Of a stretch of 28,324 nt of DNA, positions 1-8,631 are shown piece by piece; the stretch's first letter is position 1, and each line of letters starts with the position of its first letter. The DNA comes from SAR202 cluster bacterium AD-804-J14_MRT_500m (GTDB lineage Bacteria > Chloroflexota > Dehalococcoidia > UBA3495 > GCA-2712585): positions 1-28,324 of the forward strand of contig VEXF01000023.1 of the NCBI GenBank assembly GCA_009391275.1. Direction: 5' to 3'. The translations under genes were made by a program, and so were the position numbers. The notes below the pieces were generated by a model. The model did no database searches. It was not told where the DNA came from and saw only the letters and a list, made by a program, of their open reading frames with translations.

Positions 1-379
1 ATTCGCCGGGTTGCCTAATAGGTTCGCTTAGTTCAACCATCCTGCGCTCGACTGTATGACCAGTAGATTCTGCTAGGGCCTGAATAATACCAGTTACTGA
101 TATAGCTCCATAAAATTGGCCAGTGGGACCAATTTTTCCCATCATTTCTAAAGTTGTGCCTTCTAATAGGTCGGCCAACGCCTGCCAATCGCCCATCTCT
201 CTGACTCGCTGTTCATTCCCCTGTCGAGTTATTCTCGCAACTCGCTTTAATTGTTCTGGCGAGGCAATGGTTGCCAGTTGTTTGGGGAGAAGGTAATTTC
301 TGGCGAAACCGTCTGCCACATCTTTAACTTCTCCAGCGTCGGCTACGTTTATGACATCTGCAATAAATAATACCCGCAA
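1..379 (-). CDS. rplI: Ribosomal protein L9, N-terminal part (cut by window edge)
   Basis: Large-subunit ribosomal protein L9, which binds 23S rRNA near the base of the L1 stalk. The reverse strand reads open from a TTG at 379 to the left edge, giving 126 codons of the usual roughly 150. The N-terminal RNA-binding signature is clear: VADGFARNYLLPKQLA, where the family has V-x-x-G-Y-A-R-N-(F/Y)-L-x-P. The C-terminal domain core is also visible: GQFYGAISVTGIIQALAES, then ERRMVELSEPIRQPGE. TTG is the only usable start: the frame has a TGA 15 bases upstream, and a GGAG lies 8 bases before the TTG. The last C-terminal residues lie outside the window. The usual neighbours rpsF, ssb and rpsR are not on the visible side. 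The identification is firm from the sequence; only the far end is unseen. Confidence 0.93.
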   Translation of the reverse strand, partial: MRVLFIADVINVADAGEVKDVADGFARNYLLPKQLATIASPEQLKRVARITRQGNEQRVREMGDWQALADLLEGTTLEMMGKIGPTGQFYGAISVTGIIQALAESTGHTVERRMVELSEPIRQPGE

Positions 380-479
380 CGGAAGGGCTCCATTTCATTT
401 TTAGTTCGATTGTGATTATACCGTAAATTTCGGTTGTCGAGGAAGAGTGATAAGGTTTTGATAAGCCGGTGGGGTCAGA

Positions 480-1241
480 TCAGCTTATGATACGAACAAC
501 GTCACCGAGCGATACGATGCCAGGGCGCTCTACCTCAGCGTATACGCCGAGGTATGGGCGATCAGCCGGGCGATATTCTAGAATAAGACGCAGAGTGTCC
601 AAATCGGGTGACCCAGTATCAGGGTGATGTGTAGTGATAGCGCAACGTGGGTCACGAGATTTCACCATCAATTGGAGGGAGTCTCCGATTAGAATGGACC
701 GGCTCAGCCATTTGTCTTCTTCGTGTGGCAGACTGCCAGATAAAAGAAAAGTTGGCCTGAATCTTCGACTGTCCAATGGATTAGGTGTCCCTGGAAGGAC
801 CATCGGCATCAGGAGGGAGGGTTCTGAGAGAATGGAAATAGGATATTCGTCCTGACATTGTCCCGGGTGTATGGAAGATATTAACCGGATGTCGGCACCG
901 CAGAAACTTGACAATGCCCTATTGAAAGGGCCGACTACTAGATTGCCTATGACGCTACGTCCCCAGAAGATGGTATCGATCTTCTCGCCTAGGATGATCT
1001 TGTCTGCCACATGTTTTCCGTCAGGGAAATTGAGTTCGAGGTAGGATGATGGGAGATCATACCTAGCTTCGATCTGGACCAGAGTAAATATTTCCCGCTG
1101 CGTAACCAACTTTTGCGATGAGTCGACTAAGTGAAACCTCCGGTCCTCTTTTATTCCTCTAGGTCCCACGGTCACACAAGTAGGATTCTGAAGGCCAAGA
1201 GATTTTACAGGGGCGATGTTAATACCGGTTACCGTGATCAT
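480..1241 (-). CDS. MOSC-domain protein (molybdenum cofactor sulfurase C-terminal type)
   Basis: A 253-residue protein of the MOSC family. These are beta-strand domains that bind a molybdenum cofactor or carry sulfur, as in YcbX, YiiM and the mARC enzymes. Residues 1-90 resemble the MOSC N-terminal beta-barrel domain, opening with VTGINIAPVKSLGLQNP and the DRRFHLVDSSQKLVTQRE segment. The C-terminal MOSC core has RRFRPTFLLSG, the conserved cysteine in KSRDPRCAITTHHPDTG, and the closing YLGVYAEVERPGIVSLGD. That cysteine is the residue that ligates Mo in family members with that activity. The size suits a stand-alone N+C MOSC protein without a ferredoxin domain. It lies 100 bases upstream of rplI on the same strand and is divergent from the amidase cluster. 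The substrate is unknown; detoxifying reduction of N-hydroxylated compounds is one option known in the family. Confidence 0.85.
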   Translation of the reverse strand: MITVTGINIAPVKSLGLQNPTCVTVGPRGIKEDRRFHLVDSSQKLVTQREIFTLVQIEARYDLPSSYLELNFPDGKHVADKIILGEKIDTIFWGRSVIGNLVVGPFNRALSSFCGADIRLISSIHPGQCQDEYPISILSEPSLLMPMVLPGTPNPLDSRRFRPTFLLSGSLPHEEDKWLSRSILIGDSLQLMVKSRDPRCAITTHHPDTGSPDLDTLRLILEYRPADRPYLGVYAEVERPGIVSLGDVVRIIS

Positions 1242-1403
1242 TTTAGAGACTTTTTGTTGAGAAGATAAGGCATAGAGGCATTATATGGAATGACGTGCTA
1301 TCGCGAAACCAATGAAAGGTAGATTTGGACCAAGCTGGCATATTGCCCGAGGATAAACTTGCCAATATACTGACTAGGCTAGTTAGGGATTTCTGAGGGA
1401 CAT

Positions 1404-1595
1404 ATGGCACCTATCTCTGAACAGGAATTTGAAATGCTATTGGCTCGGGCAGGAGTTGGTCTAACCCTGGCAGAGTGCGCCAGGCTAAAGACTATATATG
1501 GGAATCTAGAATCTGCCTTGTCCCGACTGCATGCGGTGAATGTTGATGATGATGAGGTTGCTGGAGAATTCTCCCTTGGGTGGCTATCCGAATAA
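1404..1595 (+). CDS. Small GatC/AtzG-like amidase accessory subunit (putative)
   Basis: A 63-residue acidic protein directly before the amidase, with its stop overlapping the amidase start (TAATG at 1593-1597). It begins MAPISEQEFEMLLARAGVGL, continues with the helix LTLAECARLKTIYGNLESAL, and ends with a short tail (VAGEFSLGW). This matches the architecture of GatC and of AtzG, small helical proteins that wrap around and stabilise an amidase-signature enzyme (GatA or AtzE). The ATG at 1404 has a GAGG five bases upstream. The ATG-TAATG arrangement suggests translational coupling and equal amounts of the two proteins. Assignment rests on size, helix layout and position; sequence similarity to GatC or AtzG is weak by eye. 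It could instead be an unrelated small protein. That the gene is real is well supported. Confidence 0.65.
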   Translation: MAPISEQEFEMLLARAGVGLTLAECARLKTIYGNLESALSRLHAVNVDDDEVAGEFSLGWLSE

Positions 1596-2998
1596 TGGGC
1601 CGGACATCTACTGATTTATGCTTCCTCACTATTCGGCAGGCCGGCGAACTCATGCGGAACATCGACCTATCTCCCGTGGAATTAACAGAGGCGTTTTTAC
1701 ACCGGATCGATCAAATCGACAATAAACTCCATTCCTATGTGACGATTCTAGCCGATTCGGCTTTGGCTGAAGCGCGTACTGCAGAGACCGAGATGCTCAA
1801 GGGGGCGTACCGCGGTCCCTTGCACGGCATCCCCTTGGCACATAAAGATCTTTATGACACCGCGGGGGTGAGTACTACTGGCCAATCTAAAGTGATGGAG
1901 AACCGGGTCCCTTCGATGGACTCTACTGTAATATCGCGCCTCAAAGGAGCAGGGTCAGTCCTGCTAGGCAAGGTCGCTATGTATGAATTCGCATTGGGTG
2001 GCCCGGAGACCAGTTTGTTCGAGCAGGCCGTTAATCCGTGGAATCTAGAATGTTTAGCTGGCGGTTCTAGCAGCGGATCTGGAGCGGCTGTAGCTGCAGG
2101 CCTTTGTATGGGGTCTATGGGGTCGGATACTGGTGGTTCAATCAGATGGCCTGCAGCTGTATGTGGGACCGTTGGATTAAAGGCGACGTATGGGAGAACG
2201 AGTCGATATGGAGTGTTGCCACTCAGCTGGTCGCTAGATCATTGCGGGCCGTTGACTCGTACTGTTGAGGATGCTGCGTATATCTTACAAGCAATAGCAG
2301 GATACGATGTAAATGACCCTACCAGCAGCCGTGCGCCAGTTCCTGATTACTCCGCTGCTCTTCGAGATGATGTCAAAGGCCTGACGATAGGTGTTCCGAC
2401 CGACTATTGTTTTAATCCTGCTTCGGGCGTTGACCCCGAGGTTATTACCGCGGTTAAAAAGGCACTGTCTACGTTGGAAGAATTGGGGGCTAGTGTTCGC
2501 ACGGTAGAGATTCCTTGTTTAGAATATGCTGGCACAGCCGATGTTGTTATCATGATAGCTGAAGCATACGCTTATCATCGTGACAATCTCAGGTCACAAC
2601 TTGACAACTATGGGCAACCGTTGCGCTACTGGTTTACTCTCGGAGGGCTTTTGTCTGGCAACGACGTCATACAGGCCCAGAGGGTACGGAGCCAGATAAA
2701 GAAAGAGTTCTGTGAGTTACTGCAACAAGTTGATTTGCTTGTAATGCCCACCGTAGCTGGCCCGGCACCTAAAACCAAGGGATTTGACATTTTCACATTC
2801 CTTGAATGGCCCAATTTCATGGCACCATTTAATATCTCGGGAATGCCCGCGATGTCGATTCCGTGTGGGTTTCATTCAACAGGTCTACCACTCGGACTTC
2901 AAATTGCAGGGAAGCCATTTGATGAACTCACGGTACTCCGCGCGGGATACGCTTACGAACGTGCAACAAAATGGTATGACCATAGACCTTTGATCTAG
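1595..2998 (+). CDS. Amidase signature (AS) family hydrolase
   Basis: Hydrolyses a carboxamide through the Ser-cisSer-Lys triad of the amidase-signature family (GatA, AtzE, fatty-acid amide hydrolase). Counting from the ATG at 1595, the catalytic Lys is about residue 84 (HGIPLAHKDLYD), the cis-Ser about 158 in the glycine/serine loop (GGSSSGSGAAVAAG), and the nucleophilic Ser about 182 (GSDTGGSIRWPAA). The rest of the fold follows: GLKATYGRTSRYGVLPLSWS, then a C-terminal segment with NISGMPAMSIPCG and GLPLGLQIAGKPFDE. At 467 residues it is full length. An in-frame GTG at 1580 would add five residues; the ATG is preferred because it overlaps the stop of the upstream small gene. The pairing suggests a two-subunit AtzE/AtzG-like enzyme. 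It is unlikely to be the tRNA amidotransferase GatA, since no gatB is near. Substrate unknown. Confidence 0.9.
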   Translation: MGRTSTDLCFLTIRQAGELMRNIDLSPVELTEAFLHRIDQIDNKLHSYVTILADSALAEARTAETEMLKGAYRGPLHGIPLAHKDLYDTAGVSTTGQSKVMENRVPSMDSTVISRLKGAGSVLLGKVAMYEFALGGPETSLFEQAVNPWNLECLAGGSSSGSGAAVAAGLCMGSMGSDTGGSIRWPAAVCGTVGLKATYGRTSRYGVLPLSWSLDHCGPLTRTVEDAAYILQAIAGYDVNDPTSSRAPVPDYSAALRDDVKGLTIGVPTDYCFNPASGVDPEVITAVKKALSTLEELGASVRTVEIPCLEYAGTADVVIMIAEAYAYHRDNLRSQLDNYGQPLRYWFTLGGLLSGNDVIQAQRVRSQIKKEFCELLQQVDLLVMPTVAGPAPKTKGFDIFTFLEWPNFMAPFNISGMPAMSIPCGFHSTGLPLGLQIAGKPFDELTVLRAGYAYERATKWYDHRPLI

Positions 2999-3050
2999 GC
3001 CAGTACGCCAGTCAGAGGTAGTGGCAAGGAATGATTCATTGAGGTGGCAA

Positions 3051-4424
3051 ATGGATTTTAAGGACGGAGAGATAACCGAACGATTAGTAGATCACTCATT
3101 AGGCCTTCGATATGATGATTTACCCGCTGACGTCGTACATAGGACCAAGCACCTATTCTTGGATTTTCTGGCAGTGGCGTTTGGAGGTAAACATTTAGCT
3201 GAATCCAGTGCGGCAATCATGGAGGGTGTGATGGATCTGGCAATGGGACAGTCAGGACCATCTACAATTGTGGGGCAGAGCAACACGACCACCGCTCATT
3301 TTGCGGCTCTTCTGAATGGCACGTTCGCGCATAGTTTGGACTTCGATGACACTCATAGAGAAGCTATTATTCATCCAGGTGCGCCGATATTTGCGACGCT
3401 GATGGCTGTGGCTGAGAAGCATTGTAACAGCGGACGAGATGTGATCTCCGGAGCAGTGGCTGCCTATGATATGGCTATAAAGATTAATAAAGCGATCGGA
3501 GAAGGCATACACAAAAGGGGATTTCATGCCTCGGCGACTACCGGTATCTTTGGGGCAACGATAGGTGGAGCTAGACTCATGGGTCTAACTAGAGAACAGG
3601 CGCTTAATGCGGTGGGCCTCAATGGCAGCCAGGCAGCCGGATCCCAACAGTTCCTTGAATTCGGTGGGTGGAACAAAAGGTTGCACGTTGGACTTGCTGC
3701 TCATAATGCTATCTATGCATTGATACTTGCACAACACGGATTCCAAGGAGCCACCCGACCTTTGGAGGGGAGGTATGGGTACGTATTCAACTTTTCGGCA
3801 GATGGGTGGGATGTTTCAAAGATTGATGTGCCAAATGGGGATTTTGAAATAATGAAGACAGGAATTAAGCCGTATCCATGCTGTCGATATAACCATGGAC
3901 CGATTGATGCGGTAATGGAGCTTACAAGCGAGAATAAATTAGGCTTAGACGCAATTGCTAGCATGGACCTGTATTTTTCTCCGTTGGGACATGAAGTGGT
4001 TGGGATTCCCGTGGCTTTGAAGCGGAATCCTTCAACGATTGTAGAGGGACAATTCAGTGCGTATTTTGCCGCCGCCGCCGCCGCTGTCGATCAAGGATAT
4101 ACTTGGGACAGCTATAGAAAATTGCAAGACCCAAAGGTGAAGGCACTAATGGAGGTTACAACTGCGCATCCCGATCCTAGGCTAGAACGATTCGGATCCC
4201 GAGTTGATATTACGACCAGGGATGGGCGGATTTTCAGTCGACATGTGCCATTAGCAACTGGTGAACCAGAGCGATTTCCCGGGTGGGAAGATGAGGTTAT
4301 AAAATTCAAGGACATGGCAGAGCCAATCCTTGGGGTATCTGGTGCGGGACAAGTGGTCGAATCCATTGCAGACATGGAGAACTGCGATGATTTTGGCCTG
4401 ATCACACGTATGTTACGGATATAG
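3051..4424 (+). CDS. MmgE/PrpD family protein
   Basis: Member of the MmgE/PrpD family, which includes 2-methylcitrate dehydratase, cis-aconitate decarboxylase and iminodisuccinate epimerase. The all-helical N-terminal domain carries the family block HSLDFDDTHREAIIHPGAP around the active site, then GFHASATTGIFGAT and the WNKRLHVGLAAHNAI stretch. The C-terminal half has IKPYPCCRYNHGPIDA. I chose the ATG at 3051, which has GAGG six bases upstream. A GTG at 3021 would add ten residues that do not look like the family N-terminus. A run of GCC codons (4068-4085) makes a poly-alanine helix where homologs also have alanines. The gene follows the amidase by about 50 bases and lies in the same direction. 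In marine Chloroflexota such genes occur in many copies with unknown substrates. A dehydratase, isomerase or decarboxylase acting on a dicarboxylate-like product of the neighbours is plausible, not shown. Confidence 0.88.
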   Translation: MDFKDGEITERLVDHSLGLRYDDLPADVVHRTKHLFLDFLAVAFGGKHLAESSAAIMEGVMDLAMGQSGPSTIVGQSNTTTAHFAALLNGTFAHSLDFDDTHREAIIHPGAPIFATLMAVAEKHCNSGRDVISGAVAAYDMAIKINKAIGEGIHKRGFHASATTGIFGATIGGARLMGLTREQALNAVGLNGSQAAGSQQFLEFGGWNKRLHVGLAAHNAIYALILAQHGFQGATRPLEGRYGYVFNFSADGWDVSKIDVPNGDFEIMKTGIKPYPCCRYNHGPIDAVMELTSENKLGLDAIASMDLYFSPLGHEVVGIPVALKRNPSTIVEGQFSAYFAAAAAAVDQGYTWDSYRKLQDPKVKALMEVTTAHPDPRLERFGSRVDITTRDGRIFSRHVPLATGEPERFPGWEDEVIKFKDMAEPILGVSGAGQVVESIADMENCDDFGLITRMLRI

Positions 4425-4528
4425 TAGGTGGTCGTGTGAACTTCCTTGGTGCAACACTTATTGACATTCCATTGCGAACTTTTCTCTTAGGGGTGACGAA
4501 TCATGGTAAGCAGTAAGGGGATGTTCTG

Positions 4529-5983
4529 ATGCCTGCTCGTACTGGTCAAGAGTATATTGATGGGTTGAGAAATCGAGATGTAGAGGTATTTATCCACGGG
4601 GAACGGGTTAAAGATGTTACTACCCACCCTGCGTTTCGGAATGGTATTGATACATTGGCCGCTTTGTACGATATGCAGCATGAGACCGATGGACATGATG
4701 ATATGACGTACATTTCCCCGACCACGCGGCATAGGGTGGGGACATCATTTATCAAGCCCGAGACCGTGAGAGATTTAGAAAAGCGTCGCAGTATGATGTC
4801 TACTTGGGCTCGTCACACAAACGGAATGATGGGGCGGACGCCAGATTACATGAATGTGAGCTTCATGGCTATGGCTGCGGCTCACAACTATTTTGAACAA
4901 AGCCGATCAGAGTTTGGGCACAATATCCAGCGCTATTACGAATATATACGAGAACGAGATCTAGTGCTGACTCATACGCTTCTCAACTTTCAGAGATCTC
5001 GTCTGCCACTTGCGACCCCCTTGGAAGATAATACCGACACCGCATTGTCGGTAATTGAAGAACGGGCTGATGGTGTAGTAGTGCATGGAGCTAGAATCTT
5101 GGCCACCCTGGGCCCACTGGCGGATGAAATCGCAGTTTATCCGACCAGGTCCCACTCCTTACCAGGAGGCGCTCCCGACCACACTGTATTCGCGTTCGCT
5201 ATTCCGTGCGAGACACAGGGCATAAAATTTCTTTGTCGAGAGAGTTTTGACCTAGGTAATTCCCATTTCGATCATCCACTAGGATCTAGATTTGAAGAGA
5301 TGGATGCGGTTGTGATTTTTGATCATGTGCTCGTTCCTTGGGATCGTGTATTTTTACTAGGAGATGTAGAACTAGCAAATAATCTTCAGATTGCTACCAA
5401 TAGACACCTCCATACAGGACATCAGGTGGTCACTAAAAATGTATCCAAGTGTGAATTCTTGCTAGGGTTGCTAAGTTTGATGACCGATGCGCTTGGGTCT
5501 AGCAAGTTACCATACGTCAACCAGATGGTGGCTGAAGTGATAGAAAACTTGGAGATTACCAAGGCATGTCTTCGAGCTTCGGAAGTCGATGCAAAGCTAG
5601 ATGAATGGGGGGTGATGGCACCTGCACATTTCCCATTGAGAGTCGCGCAAAATCAATTTATTCGCATGTATCCTCGTATGATTGAGATTCTTCAACTCAC
5701 GGGATCGAGTAGTTTGATGGCTCTTCCAACAGAAGCGGACATGAATGGACCTCTGTCCCCCGAAATACGACGGTATTTGGAAACCGATAACGCCTCTGCC
5801 GATGAAAGAGTTCGTATTTTTCGGCTAGCTTGGGATACTGCCTGCAGCGCGTTCGGATCTCGGCAGGTCCTGTATGAAAGGTTCTTTCAGGCTGATTTCG
5901 TGCGGAATGCTGTCATTCTTTGCGATCTCTACGATAAAGAGCCTGCGATGGCGAGAGTAAGAGAATTTTTAGAAAAAGACTGA
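4529..5983 (+). CDS. 4-hydroxyphenylacetate 3-monooxygenase (HpaB) family flavin-dependent hydroxylase
   Basis: A 484-residue oxygenase component of the two-component FADH2-dependent family (HpaB, PvcC, chlorophenol monooxygenases), which hydroxylates phenols or related rings using reduced flavin from a separate reductase. The N-terminal domain opens RTGQEYIDGLRNRDVEVFIH; the mid region has MGRTPDYMNVSFMAMAAAHN and RDLVLTHTLLNFQRSR. Arg103, Tyr107 and His149 sit where the flavin- and substrate-binding residues of the Thermus HpaB lie. The C-terminal domain has VPWDRVFLLGDVE and ITKACLRASEVDA. An AAGGGG lies nine bases before the ATG. No HpaC-type flavin reductase is visible anywhere in the window, so reduced flavin must come from elsewhere, or the enzyme works as one of the non-oxygenase members of the fold (4-hydroxybutyryl-CoA dehydratase is related, but its Fe-S ligands were not recognised here). 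Substrate unknown. Confidence 0.87.
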   Translation: MPARTGQEYIDGLRNRDVEVFIHGERVKDVTTHPAFRNGIDTLAALYDMQHETDGHDDMTYISPTTRHRVGTSFIKPETVRDLEKRRSMMSTWARHTNGMMGRTPDYMNVSFMAMAAAHNYFEQSRSEFGHNIQRYYEYIRERDLVLTHTLLNFQRSRLPLATPLEDNTDTALSVIEERADGVVVHGARILATLGPLADEIAVYPTRSHSLPGGAPDHTVFAFAIPCETQGIKFLCRESFDLGNSHFDHPLGSRFEEMDAVVIFDHVLVPWDRVFLLGDVELANNLQIATNRHLHTGHQVVTKNVSKCEFLLGLLSLMTDALGSSKLPYVNQMVAEVIENLEITKACLRASEVDAKLDEWGVMAPAHFPLRVAQNQFIRMYPRMIEILQLTGSSSLMALPTEADMNGPLSPEIRRYLETDNASADERVRIFRLAWDTACSAFGSRQVLYERFFQADFVRNAVILCDLYDKEPAMARVREFLEKD

Positions 5984-6056
5984 TCGCCAGCCTTTTGGGT
6001 AGGATCTGATAAGCTAGATACCCTAGAGGTTAGAGGCATCATATTTAGAACCGTTC

Positions 6057-6085
6057 TTGACACTGGAAAGCCTATAAGCTAATTT
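6057..6085 (+). promoter_or_regulatory. Possible sigma-70-like promoter before the amidohydrolase
   Basis: A perfect TTGACA at 6057-6062 is followed, after 17 bases, by TAATTT at 6080-6085, a moderate -10 match. The predicted start would give a leader of about 25 bases, containing the AGGTG before the ATG at 6115. The 131-base gap after the HpaB-type gene makes a separate promoter reasonable. The -10 is weak, so this is tentative. Confidence 0.3.
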
Positions 6086-6114
6086 CCACTAATCCATTTC
6101 CAAGTAGGTGACCG

Positions 6115-7410
6115 ATGAAATTGCTAACTGGAGCCACATTAATAGACGGTACTGGGAAACCTTCGATAGAGAATGCAGCTGTTTTGATCGATGGGGATCG
6201 CATTGCGGATGTTGGACCATCTGCTGCTGTTAATTACCCAGACACCGCTGAAGTTATTGATATTGGAGGAATGACTCTGATACCAGGTCTAATAGATTGT
6301 CACGATCATTTGGCCTCGGCTGGCGCCCTAGGCCCATTAACCGAAGGCCAGCCAGGAGTTGGTTACAATTTAGTGGAACGATGGGAATTGGATGCCCCGT
6401 TTAGTTTCCGGACTCTGAGAACCGCGAAAAATTTAAAAGACACGATTGATATTGGATATACTGCGGTCAGGGATGGGGGAGGGTTAGATGTTGGATTCAA
6501 ACAGGCGATTGATTCTGGCCTCACGCCAGGACCCCGTTTGGTAGTAAGCATCACTCTGATCACTCCAACAGGTGGCTTAGCTGATCACGTGGCACCGTCG
6601 GGACATTGCAAACCGCCGCCTGTAAGTCCCAACTTAGGAACAGGCGTAGCGGACGGTGTTGTTGCGGTTCGAACTAAAGTTAGAGAGATGGTCCGGCGTG
6701 GTGCCGATGTAATCAAATTTGCTACTACTGGAGGAGCTAGTTCTCGTCCCGGACACGGGCCTTTCGACAGAGAATATACTCTTGAAGAGGCTAAAGCGCT
6801 CGTTGACGAGGCCCATCTGTTGGGACGGAAGGCCATGTGCCATGCGGTTGGGGGCCCAGGCTTGAGGGTTGCTTTAGAGGCTGGCGCTGACACCATTGAG
6901 CATGGTGCATATCTGGACGAAGATCCGGACTACATGCCGATGATGAACGCAAACAATGTCTTCTTCGTTCCTACTTTTACGGTGTATGTCTACCATAGCA
7001 CTACGCCTACGCCGCACATCACACCGAGGGCGGCCGCACTATGGCCACATCTTGCAACCAGTGTTGAAAAGGCGTTGGCCAATGGAGTGAAGGTAGTCGC
7101 TGGCACAGATGCAGGGGGCTACGTGCACGGCGACAATGCACAAGAGCTTCAATGCATGGTTGAGGCCGGAATGTCAAACATGCAGGCGATTCAGGCTGCT
7201 ACCGGGTGGGCTGCTGAATGTCTCGGGATGGAAAAAGAGATCGGGACGATAGAAAAAGGAAAATTGGCAGACTTGGTGGTGGTTGATGGCAATCCGTTGA
7301 ATGACATCAAGGTTTTACGTCAGAGGGAACGGATAAAAATAGTAATCAAAGGTGGAGACACACATATCGACCGGCGGGCTAACGTCGGATCAATTGTAGC
7401 AGCTAACTAA
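6115..7410 (+). CDS. Metal-dependent amidohydrolase (imidazolonepropionase-like)
   Basis: Hydrolase of the amidohydrolase superfamily, in the imidazolonepropionase/prolidase-like branch with a TIM barrel and an N- and C-terminal beta-sandwich. The metal ligands can be read: His63 and His65 (GLIDCHDHL), Lys201 in the barrel (ADVIKFATTGGAS), which may be the carboxylated bridging residue, His243 (KAMCHAVGG), His263 (DTIEHGAYLD) and Asp332 (VVAGTDAGGYVHGD). The C-terminus has the usual closing strand (IGTIEKGKLADLVVVDGNPL). Its 431 residues are full length. It starts at the ATG at 6115 behind AGGTG. Family members cleave cyclic amides, dipeptides or organophosphates. In this cluster it could open a lactam or hydrolyse an amide made upstream by the amidase or monooxygenase. 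Substrate not predictable from sequence alone. Confidence 0.88.
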   Translation: MKLLTGATLIDGTGKPSIENAAVLIDGDRIADVGPSAAVNYPDTAEVIDIGGMTLIPGLIDCHDHLASAGALGPLTEGQPGVGYNLVERWELDAPFSFRTLRTAKNLKDTIDIGYTAVRDGGGLDVGFKQAIDSGLTPGPRLVVSITLITPTGGLADHVAPSGHCKPPPVSPNLGTGVADGVVAVRTKVREMVRRGADVIKFATTGGASSRPGHGPFDREYTLEEAKALVDEAHLLGRKAMCHAVGGPGLRVALEAGADTIEHGAYLDEDPDYMPMMNANNVFFVPTFTVYVYHSTTPTPHITPRAAALWPHLATSVEKALANGVKVVAGTDAGGYVHGDNAQELQCMVEAGMSNMQAIQAATGWAAECLGMEKEIGTIEKGKLADLVVVDGNPLNDIKVLRQRERIKIVIKGGDTHIDRRANVGSIVAAN

Positions 7411-7602
7411 CGACACTGGATCGGGAGATGTCCTCTGTCTGCAGGTGTTGATCAACCTAGATATAGCTGCGCTGGGATGGGAATACAGACAGTAAATTCA
7501 ATGGGCTTGGCCAATGCGGTCGGTATGGCCTGTGGGTGGACGATCTGTATCTGGCATTGTATTGAGACAACGTGAGTAAATAGTCGTAAAGGGTAGTTAG
7601 AG

Positions 7603-8592
7603 ATGGCACGCATAGCGGTACGGTTGGACCCGATTTCTCAAATTTCCACTAATGATTCTATCGAACTAGCCCAGATGGCTGAGCAACGGGGATATGAGAC
7701 CATCTGGGTTCCCGAAGGTATGGGTCAAGATGCTATATCTCAACTTTCTGCTTTTGCCACCCAAACCAATCGGATACGCCTGGGGACAGGTATTCTGCCG
7801 ATTTTTTACCGGACGCCAACTTTAACTGCAATGACAGCCGCTGGGTTAGACATGATCTCAGGCCATCGGTTTATCTTAGGACTAGGCGTAGGACACCGTG
7901 GCTTTATTGAAGAGGTTCATGGTATCCCTTTCCGACGTCCACTCGCCAACCTAAAGGAGACTGTATCAATTATCAGGAGTCTTTTGAAAGGCGAGCGATT
8001 GGCGCACAATGGGCGTGTGTTCAACCTATCGAGGGGTTCGCTGGGATATTCGACAGAGTTCCCAGTGCCGATTTATATTGCCGCTCTGGGGCCTAAGATG
8101 ATTGAATTAGCGGGGGAGATTGCGGATGGTGTACTCCTGAATTGGGCAGTTCCCACATACATAGAAAAAGCGATGGAGCGGTTAGAAGCTGGCGCAATCA
8201 GAGCAGGGCGTCGGGTTGATGACATAGATGTTGCTTGTTACGTCAGAGTAGCATCGACCGGAGACGTGGAATCTGTTCGCGCCCCTCTAAGACGTCAGAT
8301 ACTACGGTATGCATCGATGGAGCACTATCTTAATTTCTTTGCTCAGACCGGATTTCGTGACGAAGCTCACGCGATAGGAGGTTATCTGAAGGAAGGCGAT
8401 CGCGAAAAAGCATCAGCATCTATAACTAACCAAATGCAAGAGACGTTAGCTGTTTTTGGTAGCCCAGAATATTGTCGCAACGAGATTGAGAAAAGGCGTG
8501 CTTTGGGGATTAAACTTCCGGTGGTAGCACCGTTTGCAACTGGAGGTGCCCTCAATTCGTATCGAGCTACTATCGAAACTTTCTCGGGCTAG
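7603..8592 (+). CDS. Luciferase-like monooxygenase (LLM), probably F420- or FMN-dependent oxidoreductase
   Basis: A single-domain TIM-barrel flavin/F420 oxidoreductase of the bacterial luciferase-like family, 329 residues, full length. Visible blocks: SIELAQMAEQRGYETIWVPE at the N-terminus, RIRLGTGILPIFYRTPTLTA, then MISGHRFILGLGVGHRGF with the glycine-rich cofactor loop, and ETVSIIRSLLKGERL. The C-terminal part has FGSPEYCRNEIEKRRALGI and PFATGG. The family uses F420 or reduced FMN; the sequence alone does not settle which, although the layout resembles the F420-dependent N5,N10-methylene-tetrahydromethanopterin reductase-like group common in Chloroflexota. Marine SAR202 genomes are known to be rich in such enzymes, which are thought to attack recalcitrant organic matter. 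The ATG at 7603 follows an AAAGGG about 12 bases upstream. It is 190 bases after the amidohydrolase and 39 bases before the next small gene. Confidence 0.87.
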   Translation: MARIAVRLDPISQISTNDSIELAQMAEQRGYETIWVPEGMGQDAISQLSAFATQTNRIRLGTGILPIFYRTPTLTAMTAAGLDMISGHRFILGLGVGHRGFIEEVHGIPFRRPLANLKETVSIIRSLLKGERLAHNGRVFNLSRGSLGYSTEFPVPIYIAALGPKMIELAGEIADGVLLNWAVPTYIEKAMERLEAGAIRAGRRVDDIDVACYVRVASTGDVESVRAPLRRQILRYASMEHYLNFFAQTGFRDEAHAIGGYLKEGDREKASASITNQMQETLAVFGSPEYCRNEIEKRRALGIKLPVVAPFATGGALNSYRATIETFSG

Positions 8593-8631
8593 GCATTTCT
8601 ACTTCGGAACAATTCAGTTTGGGGAGTTGTT

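Noticed and set aside
634..855. 73-codon open frame on the plus strand inside the MOSC gene
   Set aside because: Antisense shadow of a clear MOSC gene; no ribosome site and no recognisable protein.
4068..4085. GCC-repeat microsatellite in the MmgE/PrpD gene
   Set aside because: Only six Ala codons, in a helix that is alanine-rich in the family anyway; unit of three cannot cause frame switching.
4461..4489. Perfect TTGACA before the HpaB-type gene
   Set aside because: No acceptable -10 at 16-18 bases (best match three of six), so I did not list a promoter.
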